Shown: positions 14,982 to 23,356 of the stretch, piece after piece
How positions within the stretch are numbered: the first letter of the stretch is position 1
Layout of the letters: every line of letters begins with the position of its first letter
Notes under the pieces: model-generated
What the model saw: only the letters and a program-made list of their open reading frames with translations
Databases searched by the model: none
Told to the model about the DNA's origin: nothing
Translations under genes and position numbers: made by a program
NCBI GenBank assembly: GCA_964527205.1
Contig: CAZGQG010000024.1
Coordinates: 1-28,915 of the forward strand
Length of the DNA stretch: 28,915 bases
DNA from: JARICQ01 sp964527205
GTDB taxonomy: Bacteria; Bacillota; Clostridia; Tissierellales; Tissierellaceae
Direction of reading: 5' to 3'

Positions 14982-17135
14982 TTATTGAAATTCAACTCTT
15001 ATTTTTACTCCACTTTCTACTTTTTCACCAGGAAGTGGGTTTTGATCTATAGCCTGGCCTTCTCCTTCAAATTCATAGCTAAGTCCTAGATCATCCAAGG
15101 TCTTTATTACTTCTTCCTTGCTCTTTCCTACTAGATAGGGCATTTTCAGGTCACTAGACTGGCTCTTTTCCAAGTATAGGTCTACAATGGCACCTTCCCT
15201 TATCTCTGTATGAGGAGCTGGATACTGGTTGATTACCAGAGATTTATCTGTTATTTCAATATATTCAGTTGTATATCTTAGGCCTAGATCTGTTAATATT
15301 TTACCTGCATCTCCTATTTCCATGCCTGTAAGATCTGGGACTATTATTTCTTCACTTATTCCTTCTTTTTCTTTCTCTGTATATTGAGGTTCTACTTCTA
15401 AGTATTTTAAAGTTCTCTCTATTATTTCACTGGCAACTGGAGCTGCTACAGCTCCACCATAGTATTGGCCTGCACTGGGTTCATCTACCACTACTAGGAT
15501 TGCTATTTCTGGATCATTTATAGGCGCCATACCTACAAAGGAGGCCATGTATTTTCCCCTCATATATACTCCATTAACTAGCTTTTGAGCAGTTCCTGTC
15601 TTACCACCTACCCTGTAGCCTGGAACATAGGCATTTGAGCCTGTTCCTTCATTTACCACACTTTCCATTAATTGCAGCATGGTGGCCGCAGTTTTTTCTG
15701 ATAGGACCTTTCTTTTAACCACTGGCTCAAAGGTCTTTTGAATTATGCCCTCTTCATCAACTAATTCCTTTACTATCCTAGGCTCCATTAAATTGCCTCC
15801 ATTGGCAAAGGATGAAACCGCTGTAATAAGTTGAATAGGAGTTAGGGCAACTCCGTAGCCATAGGACATGGTGGCTAGGTTTGAGTCCCTTATGCTATCT
15901 ACATTGGCTGGTATAAGTCCAGCTTCTTCTCCATTTAGGGCAATACCTGATTTTTGACCAAAGCCAAAGGCCTTGATGTATTTGTAAAAGGATTCCTTGC
16001 CTAAACTTCTTCCTATATTTACAAAGGCTGTATTACAAGAATTGTTCATAGCATCCACAAAGGTCTGATCGTGATGTGCTCTGTGACACTTAATGGTCAC
16101 ACCTCTTATATCATTTAAAACACCGGAACAATAATAGGGGCTAGCTAGGTTTACTGCATTTTCTTCTAGGGCTGCTGCTCCTGTAATAAGCTTAAAGGTT
16201 GATCCTGGTTCATAGATGTCATTGATTGCAACATTTCTCCAGCTATCAAACCACTCCTGCCTTAATTCTTCTCCCTCTAATCCTTCCCATCTTTCTCTTT
16301 GGGCATCATCCTTAGCTGTCCTAGGCTCATTGGGATTATAATCTGGCTTTGCTACCATGGCCAGTACATCTCCTGTCTTAGGATCCATAACTATTATAGA
16401 TATACTTTTAGCTTGATTAAGGGATAAGGCTTCCTCAGCTGCTTGTTCAGCAAAGTGCTGGATGGTTTCATCCAGGGTAAGAACAAGGGATAAGCCATCT
16501 AAGGGGTTGTAAATCTTTTCCCCATCAAAGGGCAATTGTCTTCCTGGAGCATCCGTAGTCTTGATCCATTTTCCTGGACTACCAGATAGGTATTGATCAA
16601 ATGTACTCTCTACACCGTATTGACCATTGTTGTCAATGTCTGTGAATCCTAATATGTAGGATGCAAAGTTTCCATAAGGGTAGTATCTTCTATTATCATC
16701 AACTATCTGTATGCCTGGCAAGTCAAGCTCTCTAAGCTCTTTAGCTTCTTCCCTGCTTACCCATTGTTTTATTCTTTCAGTTCTCTTATCCTTACTTACA
16801 ATTTCTTGCATTTCTTCTTGGTCCAGGCCTAGTACTCTTGAAAGCTCCTGGGCTACCCTTTCTTCTTCATCTATCTTTATATCCATGGGATTGGCCCATA
16901 CAGTTGAAGCACTTATGCTAACTGCTAGCTTTTGTCCCTTTCTATCATATATAATTCCTCTATTTGATTTTATAGTTATACCCTTGGTCCACTGTCCAAT
17001 GGCACCTTTTTTAAGTTCTTCTCCCTTATATAATTGGAGATAGCCTAATCTTGCAATTAAAGCTATACTAATAATAATTACTATTGCAAATAAAAAAGAT
17101 AATCTGTTTTTTGCTGATTTATTAGGCTTTTTCAA
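14982..17135 (-). CDS. Class B penicillin-binding protein with two PASTA domains (SpoVD/FtsI type)
   Basis: D,D-transpeptidase (717 aa) cross-linking septal or spore-cortex peptidoglycan. One N-terminal transmembrane helix (about residues 11-31) is followed by the PBP dimerisation domain with NRGIIYDRKG. The transpeptidase domain carries active-site STFK (Ser312), SCN (366-368) and KTGTAQ (512-517). Two C-terminal PASTA domains cover about 597-659 and 660-717, each ending in a PxPGExVxxG-like pattern. The start codon is TTG at 17135 with a strong AGGAGG. Its position after ftsL is the PBP2B/SpoVD slot. In spore-formers both a division PBP and SpoVD occur; this single copy with PASTA domains may be the division enzyme, so no symbol is assigned. 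Confidence 0.93.
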   Translation of the reverse strand: MKKPNKSAKNRLSFLFAIVIIISIALIARLGYLQLYKGEELKKGAIGQWTKGITIKSNRGIIYDRKGQKLAVSISASTVWANPMDIKIDEEERVAQELSRVLGLDQEEMQEIVSKDKRTERIKQWVSREEAKELRELDLPGIQIVDDNRRYYPYGNFASYILGFTDIDNNGQYGVESTFDQYLSGSPGKWIKTTDAPGRQLPFDGEKIYNPLDGLSLVLTLDETIQHFAEQAAEEALSLNQAKSISIIVMDPKTGDVLAMVAKPDYNPNEPRTAKDDAQRERWEGLEGEELRQEWFDSWRNVAINDIYEPGSTFKLITGAAALEENAVNLASPYYCSGVLNDIRGVTIKCHRAHHDQTFVDAMNNSCNTAFVNIGRSLGKESFYKYIKAFGFGQKSGIALNGEEAGLIPANVDSIRDSNLATMSYGYGVALTPIQLITAVSSFANGGNLMEPRIVKELVDEEGIIQKTFEPVVKRKVLSEKTAATMLQLMESVVNEGTGSNAYVPGYRVGGKTGTAQKLVNGVYMRGKYMASFVGMAPINDPEIAILVVVDEPSAGQYYGGAVAAPVASEIIERTLKYLEVEPQYTEKEKEGISEEIIVPDLTGMEIGDAGKILTDLGLRYTTEYIEITDKSLVINQYPAPHTEIREGAIVDLYLEKSQSSDLKMPYLVGKSKEEVIKTLDDLGLSYEFEGEGQAIDQNPLPGEKVESGVKIRVEFQ

Positions 17136-17146
17136 TATTTTTCCTC

Positions 17147-17599
17147 CTAAAACAAGTTGCCAATCTTAGCCATGATTAGATCTAGGGCATTGTTCTTCTC
17201 TTCAGCCAGACTTTCACCTTGAGAGTCCCCTATTCCTATGTATACTATCTGATCCTTTGTAGGATAATCCATACCCAATTTATATTTGGCCTGTTCTGCT
17301 ATCATAGGTGAAGATTTCATGCTTTCAAGATCTCCTATAAGGTTAATCTTTGTCTTTTCCAATTCAACTTTTTCTATTTCTAAACTAGTGATTTCTTGTC
17401 TCACTTGAGTTATATTAACATATCTAAATAATATAAATATACAAACCCCAGCAATCAAAACAGGAATTGTTAGGAAAAACATCTTTATTAGACTGTTGTT
17501 TTTCTTTTGAGCTTTTTTTGCCTGCTCTATCCTCTTTTTTCTTTGCTCTTTGGCTTGTACTTGTTCTTCAGGGTAATATTCCAGTTTTCTTGCTAACAT
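17147..17599 (-). CDS. ftsL: Cell division protein FtsL-like
   Basis: Bitopic division protein (150 aa) in the FtsL slot between rsmH and the PBP gene. The N-terminus is highly charged (residues 1-35, KEQRKKRIEQAKKAQKK). A single membrane helix lies at about 39-59 (MFFLTIPVLIAGVCIFILF), followed by a short coiled coil at 62-95 that would pair with DivIC and DivIB. The C-terminal part contains MIAEQAKYKLGMDYPTKDQIVYI, resembling the FtsL/DivIC tail. The family is poorly conserved, so the call leans on topology and position. The ATG at 17599 sits next to the rsmH stop, with GGGGGAAG upstream. Confidence 0.82.
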   Translation of the reverse strand: MLARKLEYYPEEQVQAKEQRKKRIEQAKKAQKKNNSLIKMFFLTIPVLIAGVCIFILFRYVNITQVRQEITSLEIEKVELEKTKINLIGDLESMKSSPMIAEQAKYKLGMDYPTKDQIVYIGIGDSQGESLAEEKNNALDLIMAKIGNLF

Positions 17600-17600
17600 T

Positions 17601-18563
17601 TTATCTTCCCCCTTCTTTATTTATCCTTTCTAGCTTTTCTGCAACCCTTAGCTTGGCAGATCTTGCTCTAGGATTATATTCTAACTCCTCTTTACTTGCT
17701 ACTATAGGTCGTCTTGTTATTATTTCTACTTCTCTCTCCTTGTCACATATGCATTGAGGAAATTCTGCTGGACAGGTACAGTCATTAAATAGGTCTCTAA
17801 ACTCATTTTTCACGATTCTGTCTTCTAAGGAATGAAAACTAATAATTGCAATCCTTCCACCGGTTTTAAGTCTCCCCACCATCTTTGGTATGGATTCCTT
17901 AAGTACATCTAGTTCCCTATTTACCTCTATTCTAATGCCCTGGAATGTTCTTTTTGCTGGATGGCCTCCATCCTTTCTAGCGTCCTTTGGTATGGCCTTT
18001 TTAATAACCGTCACCAGCTCTAAGGTGGTCCTTATTGGCTTTTCTTTTCTTTCCTCTACAATAAACTTAGCAATTCTTCTAGCCCATCTTTCTTCTCCAT
18101 AATTAAAAAGTACATCTTCAAGTTCTTTTTCACTATATGTATTTACAAGGTCATAGGCTGTAAAGGAACTTGTCTCGTCCATTCTCATATCAAGTACTGC
18201 ATCATTGTTATGGGAAAAACCTCTGGAGCTCTCATCTAATTGATGGGATGAGACCCCTATATCAAGTAAGATCCCGTCTATCTTGTCTATTCCCAGCCTG
18301 TCTAGGATCTTATCTATATTTTCATAATTATCATGAACAAGGATTACCCTGTCCTTGTATTCCTCCAGTACTTGACTAGCTTTCTCTAGGGCATTCTTAT
18401 CCTGGTCAACCCCTATTAGCTTGCCCTCAGGTCCTAGCCTCTTAACTATTTCAAGAGAATGACCAGCTCCTCCCAGGGTTCCGTCTAGGTAGATTCCATC
18501 TTCTTTTATATTAAGTCCATCTAATACTTCTTCCAGTAAAACTGGTATATGTTTAAAGTCCAT
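17601..18563 (-). CDS. rsmH: 16S rRNA (cytosine-1402-N4)-methyltransferase RsmH
   Basis: SAM-dependent methyltransferase (320 aa, formerly MraW) that methylates the N4 position of C1402 in 16S rRNA, in the ribosomal P site. The SAM-binding loop is DGTLGGAGHS at residues 27-36. DIGVSSHQLDESSRGFS, LDMRMD and IISFHSLEDRIVKNEF are diagnostic. A cysteine-rich stretch NDCTCPAEFPQCICDKE near residue 250 is typical of Gram-positive members, and the C-terminus RARSAKLRVAEK is conserved. The ATG has GGAGGG upstream. It is the second gene of the dcw block, 13 bases after mraZ. Confidence 0.97.
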   Translation of the reverse strand: MDFKHIPVLLEEVLDGLNIKEDGIYLDGTLGGAGHSLEIVKRLGPEGKLIGVDQDKNALEKASQVLEEYKDRVILVHDNYENIDKILDRLGIDKIDGILLDIGVSSHQLDESSRGFSHNNDAVLDMRMDETSSFTAYDLVNTYSEKELEDVLFNYGEERWARRIAKFIVEERKEKPIRTTLELVTVIKKAIPKDARKDGGHPAKRTFQGIRIEVNRELDVLKESIPKMVGRLKTGGRIAIISFHSLEDRIVKNEFRDLFNDCTCPAEFPQCICDKEREVEIITRRPIVASKEELEYNPRARSAKLRVAEKLERINKEGGR

Positions 18564-18576
18564 ATAATCCCTCCGA

Positions 18577-19008
18577 TTATATTCCTAATTCCATCATTTT
18601 TTCTGATATGCTTTCATAGCTTAAATTATCATCATCATTGTAGTCTTCCCATTCATCCTTGCTCCATATTTCTATTCTAGTGGATACTCCTATAACTATG
18701 GAGTCCTTATCTAATTTGGAATATTTTCTTAGATTGGCAGGAATGGTAACTCTGCCCTGTTTATCTAAATTACATTCACTGGCTCCTGCAAAGAAGAATC
18801 TTATAAAGGCTCTTGCATCCTTGTTGGTAAGTGGAAGTGTTTTAAGTTTTTCCTCAAATACATTCCATTCGGATTTTGGGTAGACAAAGAGGCAATTATC
18901 AAGGCCTTTGGTCATAACAAATTCCTCCCCTAATTTATCTCTAAATTTTGAGGGAATTATTATCCTGCCCTTTGTGTCTAAACTATGTTCATATTCACCA
19001 ATAAACAT
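18577..19008 (-). CDS. mraZ: Transcriptional regulator MraZ
   Basis: DNA-binding regulator of the dcw operon (143 aa from the chosen start), built of two SpoVT/AbrB-like halves that assemble into a ring-shaped oligomer. The two halves are visible as GEYEHSLDTKGRIIIPSKFRDKL and CNLDKQGRVTIPANLRKYSKL. The frame runs back to a GTG at 19017, but the ATG at 19008 gives the family's usual opening (MFIGEYEHSLD) and has a GAG-type ribosome site 8 bases upstream, so I prefer it. Three AAGTGG repeats at exact 10-bp spacing lie just upstream and fit MraZ autoregulation. It is the first gene of the cluster. Confidence 0.96.
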   Translation of the reverse strand: MFIGEYEHSLDTKGRIIIPSKFRDKLGEEFVMTKGLDNCLFVYPKSEWNVFEEKLKTLPLTNKDARAFIRFFFAGASECNLDKQGRVTIPANLRKYSKLDKDSIVIGVSTRIEIWSKDEWEDYNDDDNLSYESISEKMMELGI

Positions 19009-19017
19009 AAGAATCAC

Positions 19018-19063
19018 TCACTTTTTGATATTTTGCACCACTTCGCCCCACTTACTACCACTT
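19018..19063 (-). promoter_or_regulatory. MraZ operator: AAGTGG repeats at 10-bp spacing
   Basis: On the minus strand AAGTGG occurs at 19063-19058, 19053-19048 and 19043-19038, exactly 10 bp apart, so all face the same side of the helix. A degenerate AAGTGA sits two turns further on (19023-19018). MraZ proteins are known to bind short direct repeats at about one helical turn upstream of their own gene. The array lies at the likely transcription start of mraZ, suiting autorepression. Confidence 0.75.
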
Positions 19064-19091
19064 ACATACTATATTACACTACTTTGTGCAA
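19063..19091 (-). promoter_or_regulatory. Possible promoter of the dcw operon
   Basis: On the minus strand TTGCAC (19091-19086) is followed after 17 bases by TATGTA (19068-19063), which overlaps the first MraZ repeat. An alternative -10, TATAGT, lies at 19073-19068 without a good -35. The exact element is uncertain, but a promoter is expected here, between the lgt terminator and mraZ. Confidence 0.4.
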
Positions 19092-19133
19092 TAAATCCAC
19101 CATTTATTAGATTATTTTAAATCTTTTTTTAAT

Positions 19134-19173
19134 AAAAAAACTGCTAATCTCAGAGGATTAACAGTTTTTTTAT
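19134..19173 (-). terminator. Intrinsic terminator after lgt
   Basis: Hairpin AACTGTTAATC / GATTAGCAGTT (11-bp stem with one wobble pair, 6-base loop, 19139-19166) with a T-run after it on the minus strand and an A-run before it, so it could work in both directions. It separates the ymfF-ymfH-lgt unit from the dcw operon. Confidence 0.88.
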
Positions 19174-19182
19174 ATTTTTATT

Positions 19183-19920
19183 TTATAGGGCCTTCTCATC
19201 TTTTCTTCTTTTATAGAAGAGGAAAGATGCTATTATTATTCCCACTACACTTACTAGCTGGGCAACTCTTATCTGTCCCATCATCAAGCTATCAGTCCTA
19301 AGTCCCTCTATAAAGAACCTTATAAAGGAATAAAGGGCTATATAAAGCAGCCAAACTTCTCCCTTGACCTCTTGTTTCTTCCTCCCATACCAAAGTAGAA
19401 AAATAAAGACTCCAAAGTTCCAAATAGATTCATATAGGAAGGTTGGATGAACCTTTTGACCCTTTACCATTATACCCCAAGGAAGGTCTGTAGGCCCTCC
19501 ATGAGCTTCTTGGTTAAGGTAGTTACCCCATCTGCCTATGGCCTGGCCTAGGATCAAACTAGGTGCACTAGCATCTGCCATGGTCCAGAAGTTTATCTTC
19601 CTTACCCTGGTAAATACTATGGCCACTATAATTGCAGCTATTATTGCCCCATGTATGGCAAGTCCACCACTTCTAACATTTAAAGCTTCTATTGGATTGT
19701 CCCTATATAAATCCCAACTAAATATAACATAATATAATCTTGCTCCCACTAAGGACAGGGGAATCTCCCAAATAAGAAAATCCAGGAAAGTTTCTTCCTT
19801 GATTCCAAGTCTTTTAGCCTCCTTGAGAGCAATTATTGTTCCCACAAGTATTCCCAGGGCAATTAATATACCGTACCATCTTACCTCTACTCCAAATAAC
19901 TGAAACGCAACTGGATTCAT
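19183..19920 (-). CDS. lgt: Prolipoprotein diacylglyceryl transferase Lgt
   Basis: Integral membrane enzyme (245 aa from the chosen start) that transfers diacylglycerol from phosphatidylglycerol to the lipobox cysteine of prelipoproteins. About seven hydrophobic segments are present. Key residues appear in their family contexts: RWYG (residues 14-17), GGLAIHG with His90, and the signature GRWGNYLNQEAHG at 129-141, which holds the essential Arg and Asn; GLRTDSL lies near the C-terminus. Of two in-frame ATGs, the second (19920) has GGTGG 7 bases upstream and gives the usual MNPVAF opening, while the first (19926) is too close to it. It lies 53 bases after ymfH with a terminator behind it. Confidence 0.96.
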   Translation of the reverse strand: MNPVAFQLFGVEVRWYGILIALGILVGTIIALKEAKRLGIKEETFLDFLIWEIPLSLVGARLYYVIFSWDLYRDNPIEALNVRSGGLAIHGAIIAAIIVAIVFTRVRKINFWTMADASAPSLILGQAIGRWGNYLNQEAHGGPTDLPWGIMVKGQKVHPTFLYESIWNFGVFIFLLWYGRKKQEVKGEVWLLYIALYSFIRFFIEGLRTDSLMMGQIRVAQLVSVVGIIIASFLFYKRRKDEKAL

Positions 19921-19979
19921 AAGCATACCACCTTTTTATAATTTTACTTAAATACTATAGCATATCTAGGATATTTTTA

Positions 19980-21272
19980 CTATTTTTCCAGAGGATTTAT
20001 AATAGATAGGACCATGTTCTCTTGCCTCATATGATCCTTGAATCTCTCTATTAGGTCCTCATATTTTACAGATTCTAATAGGTCTAAATAATCTATAAAA
20101 ATAAAGTCCTGGAAATAATAATCAACAAAGTTATTTGCTAGAAATTCTATGGAATTTGATCCCATTAAAAAATCTCCTATGGCATTTTTCTTGATCCTTA
20201 TAAAATCTTCTTCCCTTAAAATATCCCCTATATCCTTTTCTAGAAGTTTTATAATCTCTTCATATACTAATTTAGGATCCTTAGATTCTCCCAATATAAG
20301 GGAATAACCATAGGACTCCTGGCCTGTATAGTAGGCTCCAAAACTAGAATTTATAAGTCCCCTGTCATAGTAGTCATTGTAGAAATTAGAACTTGAGCTA
20401 AAGAGAAGGTCTAGGATAAGATTGGTCACTATCTCCTTTTTAACCTGTTCTTCTCCCCTAAGGCCCAGATCATTGTCCTTGATTCCTATATGAAAGACTG
20501 GCTTTGAAATGGACATTTTTTCTTCTATTATTTTTTTATTTAAAGCTTGATCTTCATCTCCATAATTTCTACTTATCTTATCCACCTTAGGAAAGTCTTT
20601 TTTCTGGGAACTTTCCACTGTATGGACTATGTCCTGAAATTCAAGATCTCCTGAAACCACTAGAATCATATTGGATGGATTGTAAAATGTATTATAGGCC
20701 TTGTAAAGTAGTTCCCTATTGATTTCCTCAATGCTGTCACTGGAACCTGCTATATCTATTCTAACGGGATGTTCCTTGTAAAGTGCATTTAGGCAGTTAA
20801 AGAACACTCTCCATCCTGCACTATCCCTATACATATTTATTTCCTGCCTAATTATTCCCCTTTCCTTTTCAATATTCTCATCTGTAAAGTAGGGTTTTTG
20901 AACAAATTTTATTAGGGTTTCTAGATTCTCATAGAAGTTTTCATCCGTTTCAAATAAATAAGCTGTCCTATTAAAGCTTGTAAAGGCATTGGCATCCCCT
21001 CCCAGATCTGAAAAACGATGGAAGATGTCTCCCTCAGGTTCTTGGAAGAGCTTGTGCTCTAGAAAATGAGCTATACCAGCTGGTAGTTGGACCTCTTCTT
21101 TAGTTTCTGGATCTATAAAGGAATTGTCCGTTGATCCATAATTTGTTGCCAGAATAGCGTATTTTTTTGTATATCCAGTTTTAGGAATAAAATAAATCTT
21201 TAAACCAGATTCTAATTCTTTTAAATATAACTTTTCATCTAACTTCTTGTTTTCATATATTTTTATATCCAA
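19980..21272 (-). CDS. ymfH: M16 zinc peptidase family protein, active-type (YmfH/YfmH-like)
   Basis: M16B metallopeptidase-like protein (430 aa). The inverted zinc motif HFLEH is intact at residues 69-73 (HxxEH), followed about 70 residues later by ERGIIRQEINMY supplying the third ligand Glu, so it is probably catalytically competent. FNRTAYLFET and a C-terminal YDRGLINSSFGAYY segment also match the family. It pairs with the preceding gene, which lacks the zinc motif; M16B proteins commonly work as such active/inactive pairs. Its Bacillus relative YmfH is linked to EF-P 5-aminopentanol modification, but its substrate is unsettled. The start is TTG at 21272 with AGGAGG, just 2 bases after the ymfF stop. 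There is no signal peptide, so it is cytosolic. Confidence 0.85.
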   Translation of the reverse strand: MDIKIYENKKLDEKLYLKELESGLKIYFIPKTGYTKKYAILATNYGSTDNSFIDPETKEEVQLPAGIAHFLEHKLFQEPEGDIFHRFSDLGGDANAFTSFNRTAYLFETDENFYENLETLIKFVQKPYFTDENIEKERGIIRQEINMYRDSAGWRVFFNCLNALYKEHPVRIDIAGSSDSIEEINRELLYKAYNTFYNPSNMILVVSGDLEFQDIVHTVESSQKKDFPKVDKISRNYGDEDQALNKKIIEEKMSISKPVFHIGIKDNDLGLRGEEQVKKEIVTNLILDLLFSSSSNFYNDYYDRGLINSSFGAYYTGQESYGYSLILGESKDPKLVYEEIIKLLEKDIGDILREEDFIRIKKNAIGDFLMGSNSIEFLANNFVDYYFQDFIFIDYLDLLESVKYEDLIERFKDHMRQENMVLSIINPLEK

Positions 21273-21274
21273 AC

Positions 21275-22567
21275 CTATACCTCCTGGTTTTCTATTCCAT
21301 CCTTTGAATTCTTCATAAAGTAAACTGTATCCAGCTTTATTTTTGATGTTCCTCGGATTATATCCTCTCTGCTTACCCTATCTATATCCTCTAGAATTTT
21401 TTCTAAACTTCTATTATCTCCACTTAGTCTTTGACTAAAGAAAAATTCTGATATAAGAAAGACATTGTCCCTTATAGATTCAATGGAGGACTTCATAGAT
21501 TTCTTTGATATTTCTATGTCCTTATCTGTAAAATCTCCATTTTGCAAATCCTGGATTTGCTGGTTAATTATTTCAAGAGTCTTTTTATAATCATCAAATT
21601 CTATGCCCCCATCTATAAGCATTATAGAATTATATTTATAGACTGAGGCTGATATATAATAGGCCAAGCTTTCTTCTTCACGAACATTTTTAAATAGTTT
21701 GGAATTGCTGCCTCCCCCTAGGATATCTGCTCCTAGTAAAAAGCCATTATAGGCTTTATCCTCATAGGATATCCCAGTTCTATAACCTAGGACAAGCTTA
21801 CCCTGGGCTACATCTAAATCTTCTTCTATATTTTTTTCAACTTCTACCTCTGTGATTATTTCTTCCCTAGGAATTTCTACAATGTCTTCTCTCCCTAGGT
21901 CTAGGCCTTCCTTGATACTCCTAATTATCCCCTCATCATACTCCCCTGTATAAAAGATCTCTATATTTGATGTGTCCATTACATCTCTATAGTGTTCATA
22001 TAGATTTTCTCCATCTATAGCTTCTAATCCCTCTATATCTCCTAAGGGATATATACTAAAGTTTTCTCCCCTACACATGCCCTCTATACAGGATTCTATA
22101 GCATAGGATCTTTTATTATTTATTCTAGATTCTAATCTATTCTTCAAGTTTTCCTTTTCCTGGTCCATATAGGACTTTTTAAAGCTCTCTCCTTCTAAAT
22201 AGGGATTGAAGATAATTGATTTTAAAAGATCTATTAGCTTATATATATAATCCTTATCCTGAACATATTTTTTATTTACTGCCTCTAGACTAAATCTCAG
22301 TACATGCCTGTCCCCTCTTTTATTTACACCTAGGCTAAAACTTGCACCATAATTCTCTTCTAGTTCTCTTTGAATAAGAAGATTGGTGGGGTACTTTTGG
22401 GAACCTCTCTTTAAAACTAGGGCCAGCATAGCATTTTTACTAGCCTCTTCCCGGCTTAGGGGTCTAATAAAATAATAGCTTAGTACACTGCTTTTAAACT
22501 TATCTGTCTGGATTAAATTTAGGGCTATTCCATTGCCTAGTTGGATTCTCTCTGATTTTAATGTCAA
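21275..22567 (-). CDS. ymfF: M16 peptidase-like partner lacking the zinc motif (YmfF/YfmF-like)
   Basis: M16-family protein (430 aa, the same length as its neighbour) without HxxEH. At the expected place the sequence reads ALVLKRGSQKYPTNLLIQRELEENYGASF, so it is probably a non-catalytic partner. The later LGADILGGGSNSKLFKNVREEESLAYYISASVY segment is typical of the family's second half, which provides the Arg/Tyr substrate-contacting pair. It would form a heterodimer or clam-shell with the YmfH-like protein (inference). Its Bacillus relative YmfF is implicated in EF-P modification. The start is TTG at 22567 with GGAGG 7 bases upstream, and TATAAT lies about 26 bases before it, right after the deoC terminator. 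Confidence 0.83.
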   Translation of the reverse strand: MTLKSERIQLGNGIALNLIQTDKFKSSVLSYYFIRPLSREEASKNAMLALVLKRGSQKYPTNLLIQRELEENYGASFSLGVNKRGDRHVLRFSLEAVNKKYVQDKDYIYKLIDLLKSIIFNPYLEGESFKKSYMDQEKENLKNRLESRINNKRSYAIESCIEGMCRGENFSIYPLGDIEGLEAIDGENLYEHYRDVMDTSNIEIFYTGEYDEGIIRSIKEGLDLGREDIVEIPREEIITEVEVEKNIEEDLDVAQGKLVLGYRTGISYEDKAYNGFLLGADILGGGSNSKLFKNVREEESLAYYISASVYKYNSIMLIDGGIEFDDYKKTLEIINQQIQDLQNGDFTDKDIEISKKSMKSSIESIRDNVFLISEFFFSQRLSGDNRSLEKILEDIDRVSREDIIRGTSKIKLDTVYFMKNSKDGIENQEV

Positions 22568-22605
22568 TTCACTACCTCCTTCACTGTACTTATTATATGA
22601 ATAGA

Positions 22606-22643
22606 AAGAACAATTGCCCTTTAGATAAAGGGCAATTGTTCTT
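22606..22643 (-). terminator. Terminator after deoC (17-bp perfect stem)
   Basis: Perfect inverted repeat of 17 bp with a 4-base AGAT/ATCT loop (22606-22622 and 22627-22643). On the minus strand its last bases run into TTCTTTCTATT, a broken T-tract. It lies 40 bases past the deoC stop and just before the ymfF start region. Confidence 0.75.
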
Positions 22644-22682
22644 ATCTTTATTATCTAATTTTAAGCTTCTTCCTCTTCTTCT

Positions 22683-23345
22683 TTATTTGATCTTCTTAAT
22701 TTCTTCTGCTATTTTTACCCCTGAACTAGCTCCAATCCTACTAGCACCTGCCTGAATCATCCCTTGAGCAGCTTCTAGGTCTCTTATTCCTCCAGATGCC
22801 TTGACTCCCATATCTTCTCCAACAGTCTCTCTCATTAGTTTTACATCCTGAACGGTTGCTCCTCCAGTGGAAAAACCTGTTGAAGTTTTTACAAAGTCTG
22901 CTCCTGCTTCTTTGGCTAATTCACATGCCTTTATCTTCTCATCTTGATCTAAAAGACTGGTCTCTATAATAACCTTAACAAGGGCCTTGTCTGCTGCCGC
23001 TCCTACAACTGCAGCAATATCTTCCCTTACCTTTTCATAGTCCTTGTCCTTTAAAGCACCTATGTTGATTACCATATCTACTTCCTGGGCACCATTTTCT
23101 ATGGCATTTTTAGTTTCAAAGGCCTTTGTCTCCTTAGTATTGGCACCTAGGGGAAAACCTATAACTGTAGCTATTTTTATATCAGTGTCTTTTAAAAGCT
23201 CCTTGCAAGTGCTTATATGGTATGGGTTTACACAAACTGCAGCAAACTTATATTCTATTGCCTCTTTGCATAGTTCATGGATTTGATCCTTCTTTGTATC
23301 TGCCTTTAGGGCTGTGTGATCTATTGCAGCTAATATATTATCCAT
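22683..23345 (-). CDS. deoC: Deoxyribose-phosphate aldolase DeoC
   Basis: Class I aldolase (220 aa from the chosen start) that splits 2-deoxyribose 5-phosphate into acetaldehyde and glyceraldehyde 3-phosphate in deoxynucleoside catabolism. It is a TIM barrel with IDHTALK near the N-terminus, EVDMVINIG (catalytic Asp near 90), VKVIIET, the Schiff-base lysine in FVKTSTGFSTGG (Lys153) and the second conserved lysine in GVKASGGIRD. An ATG at 23357 overlaps the pduL stop (TAATG), but the next ATG at 23345 has GGGAGG just before it and gives the usual MDNIL...IDHT opening, so I choose it. Coupling to pduL is likely. Confidence 0.95.
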   Translation of the reverse strand: MDNILAAIDHTALKADTKKDQIHELCKEAIEYKFAAVCVNPYHISTCKELLKDTDIKIATVIGFPLGANTKETKAFETKNAIENGAQEVDMVINIGALKDKDYEKVREDIAAVVGAAADKALVKVIIETSLLDQDEKIKACELAKEAGADFVKTSTGFSTGGATVQDVKLMRETVGEDMGVKASGGIRDLEAAQGMIQAGASRIGASSGVKIAEEIKKIK

Positions 23346-23356
23346 ATTGCCTCCCA

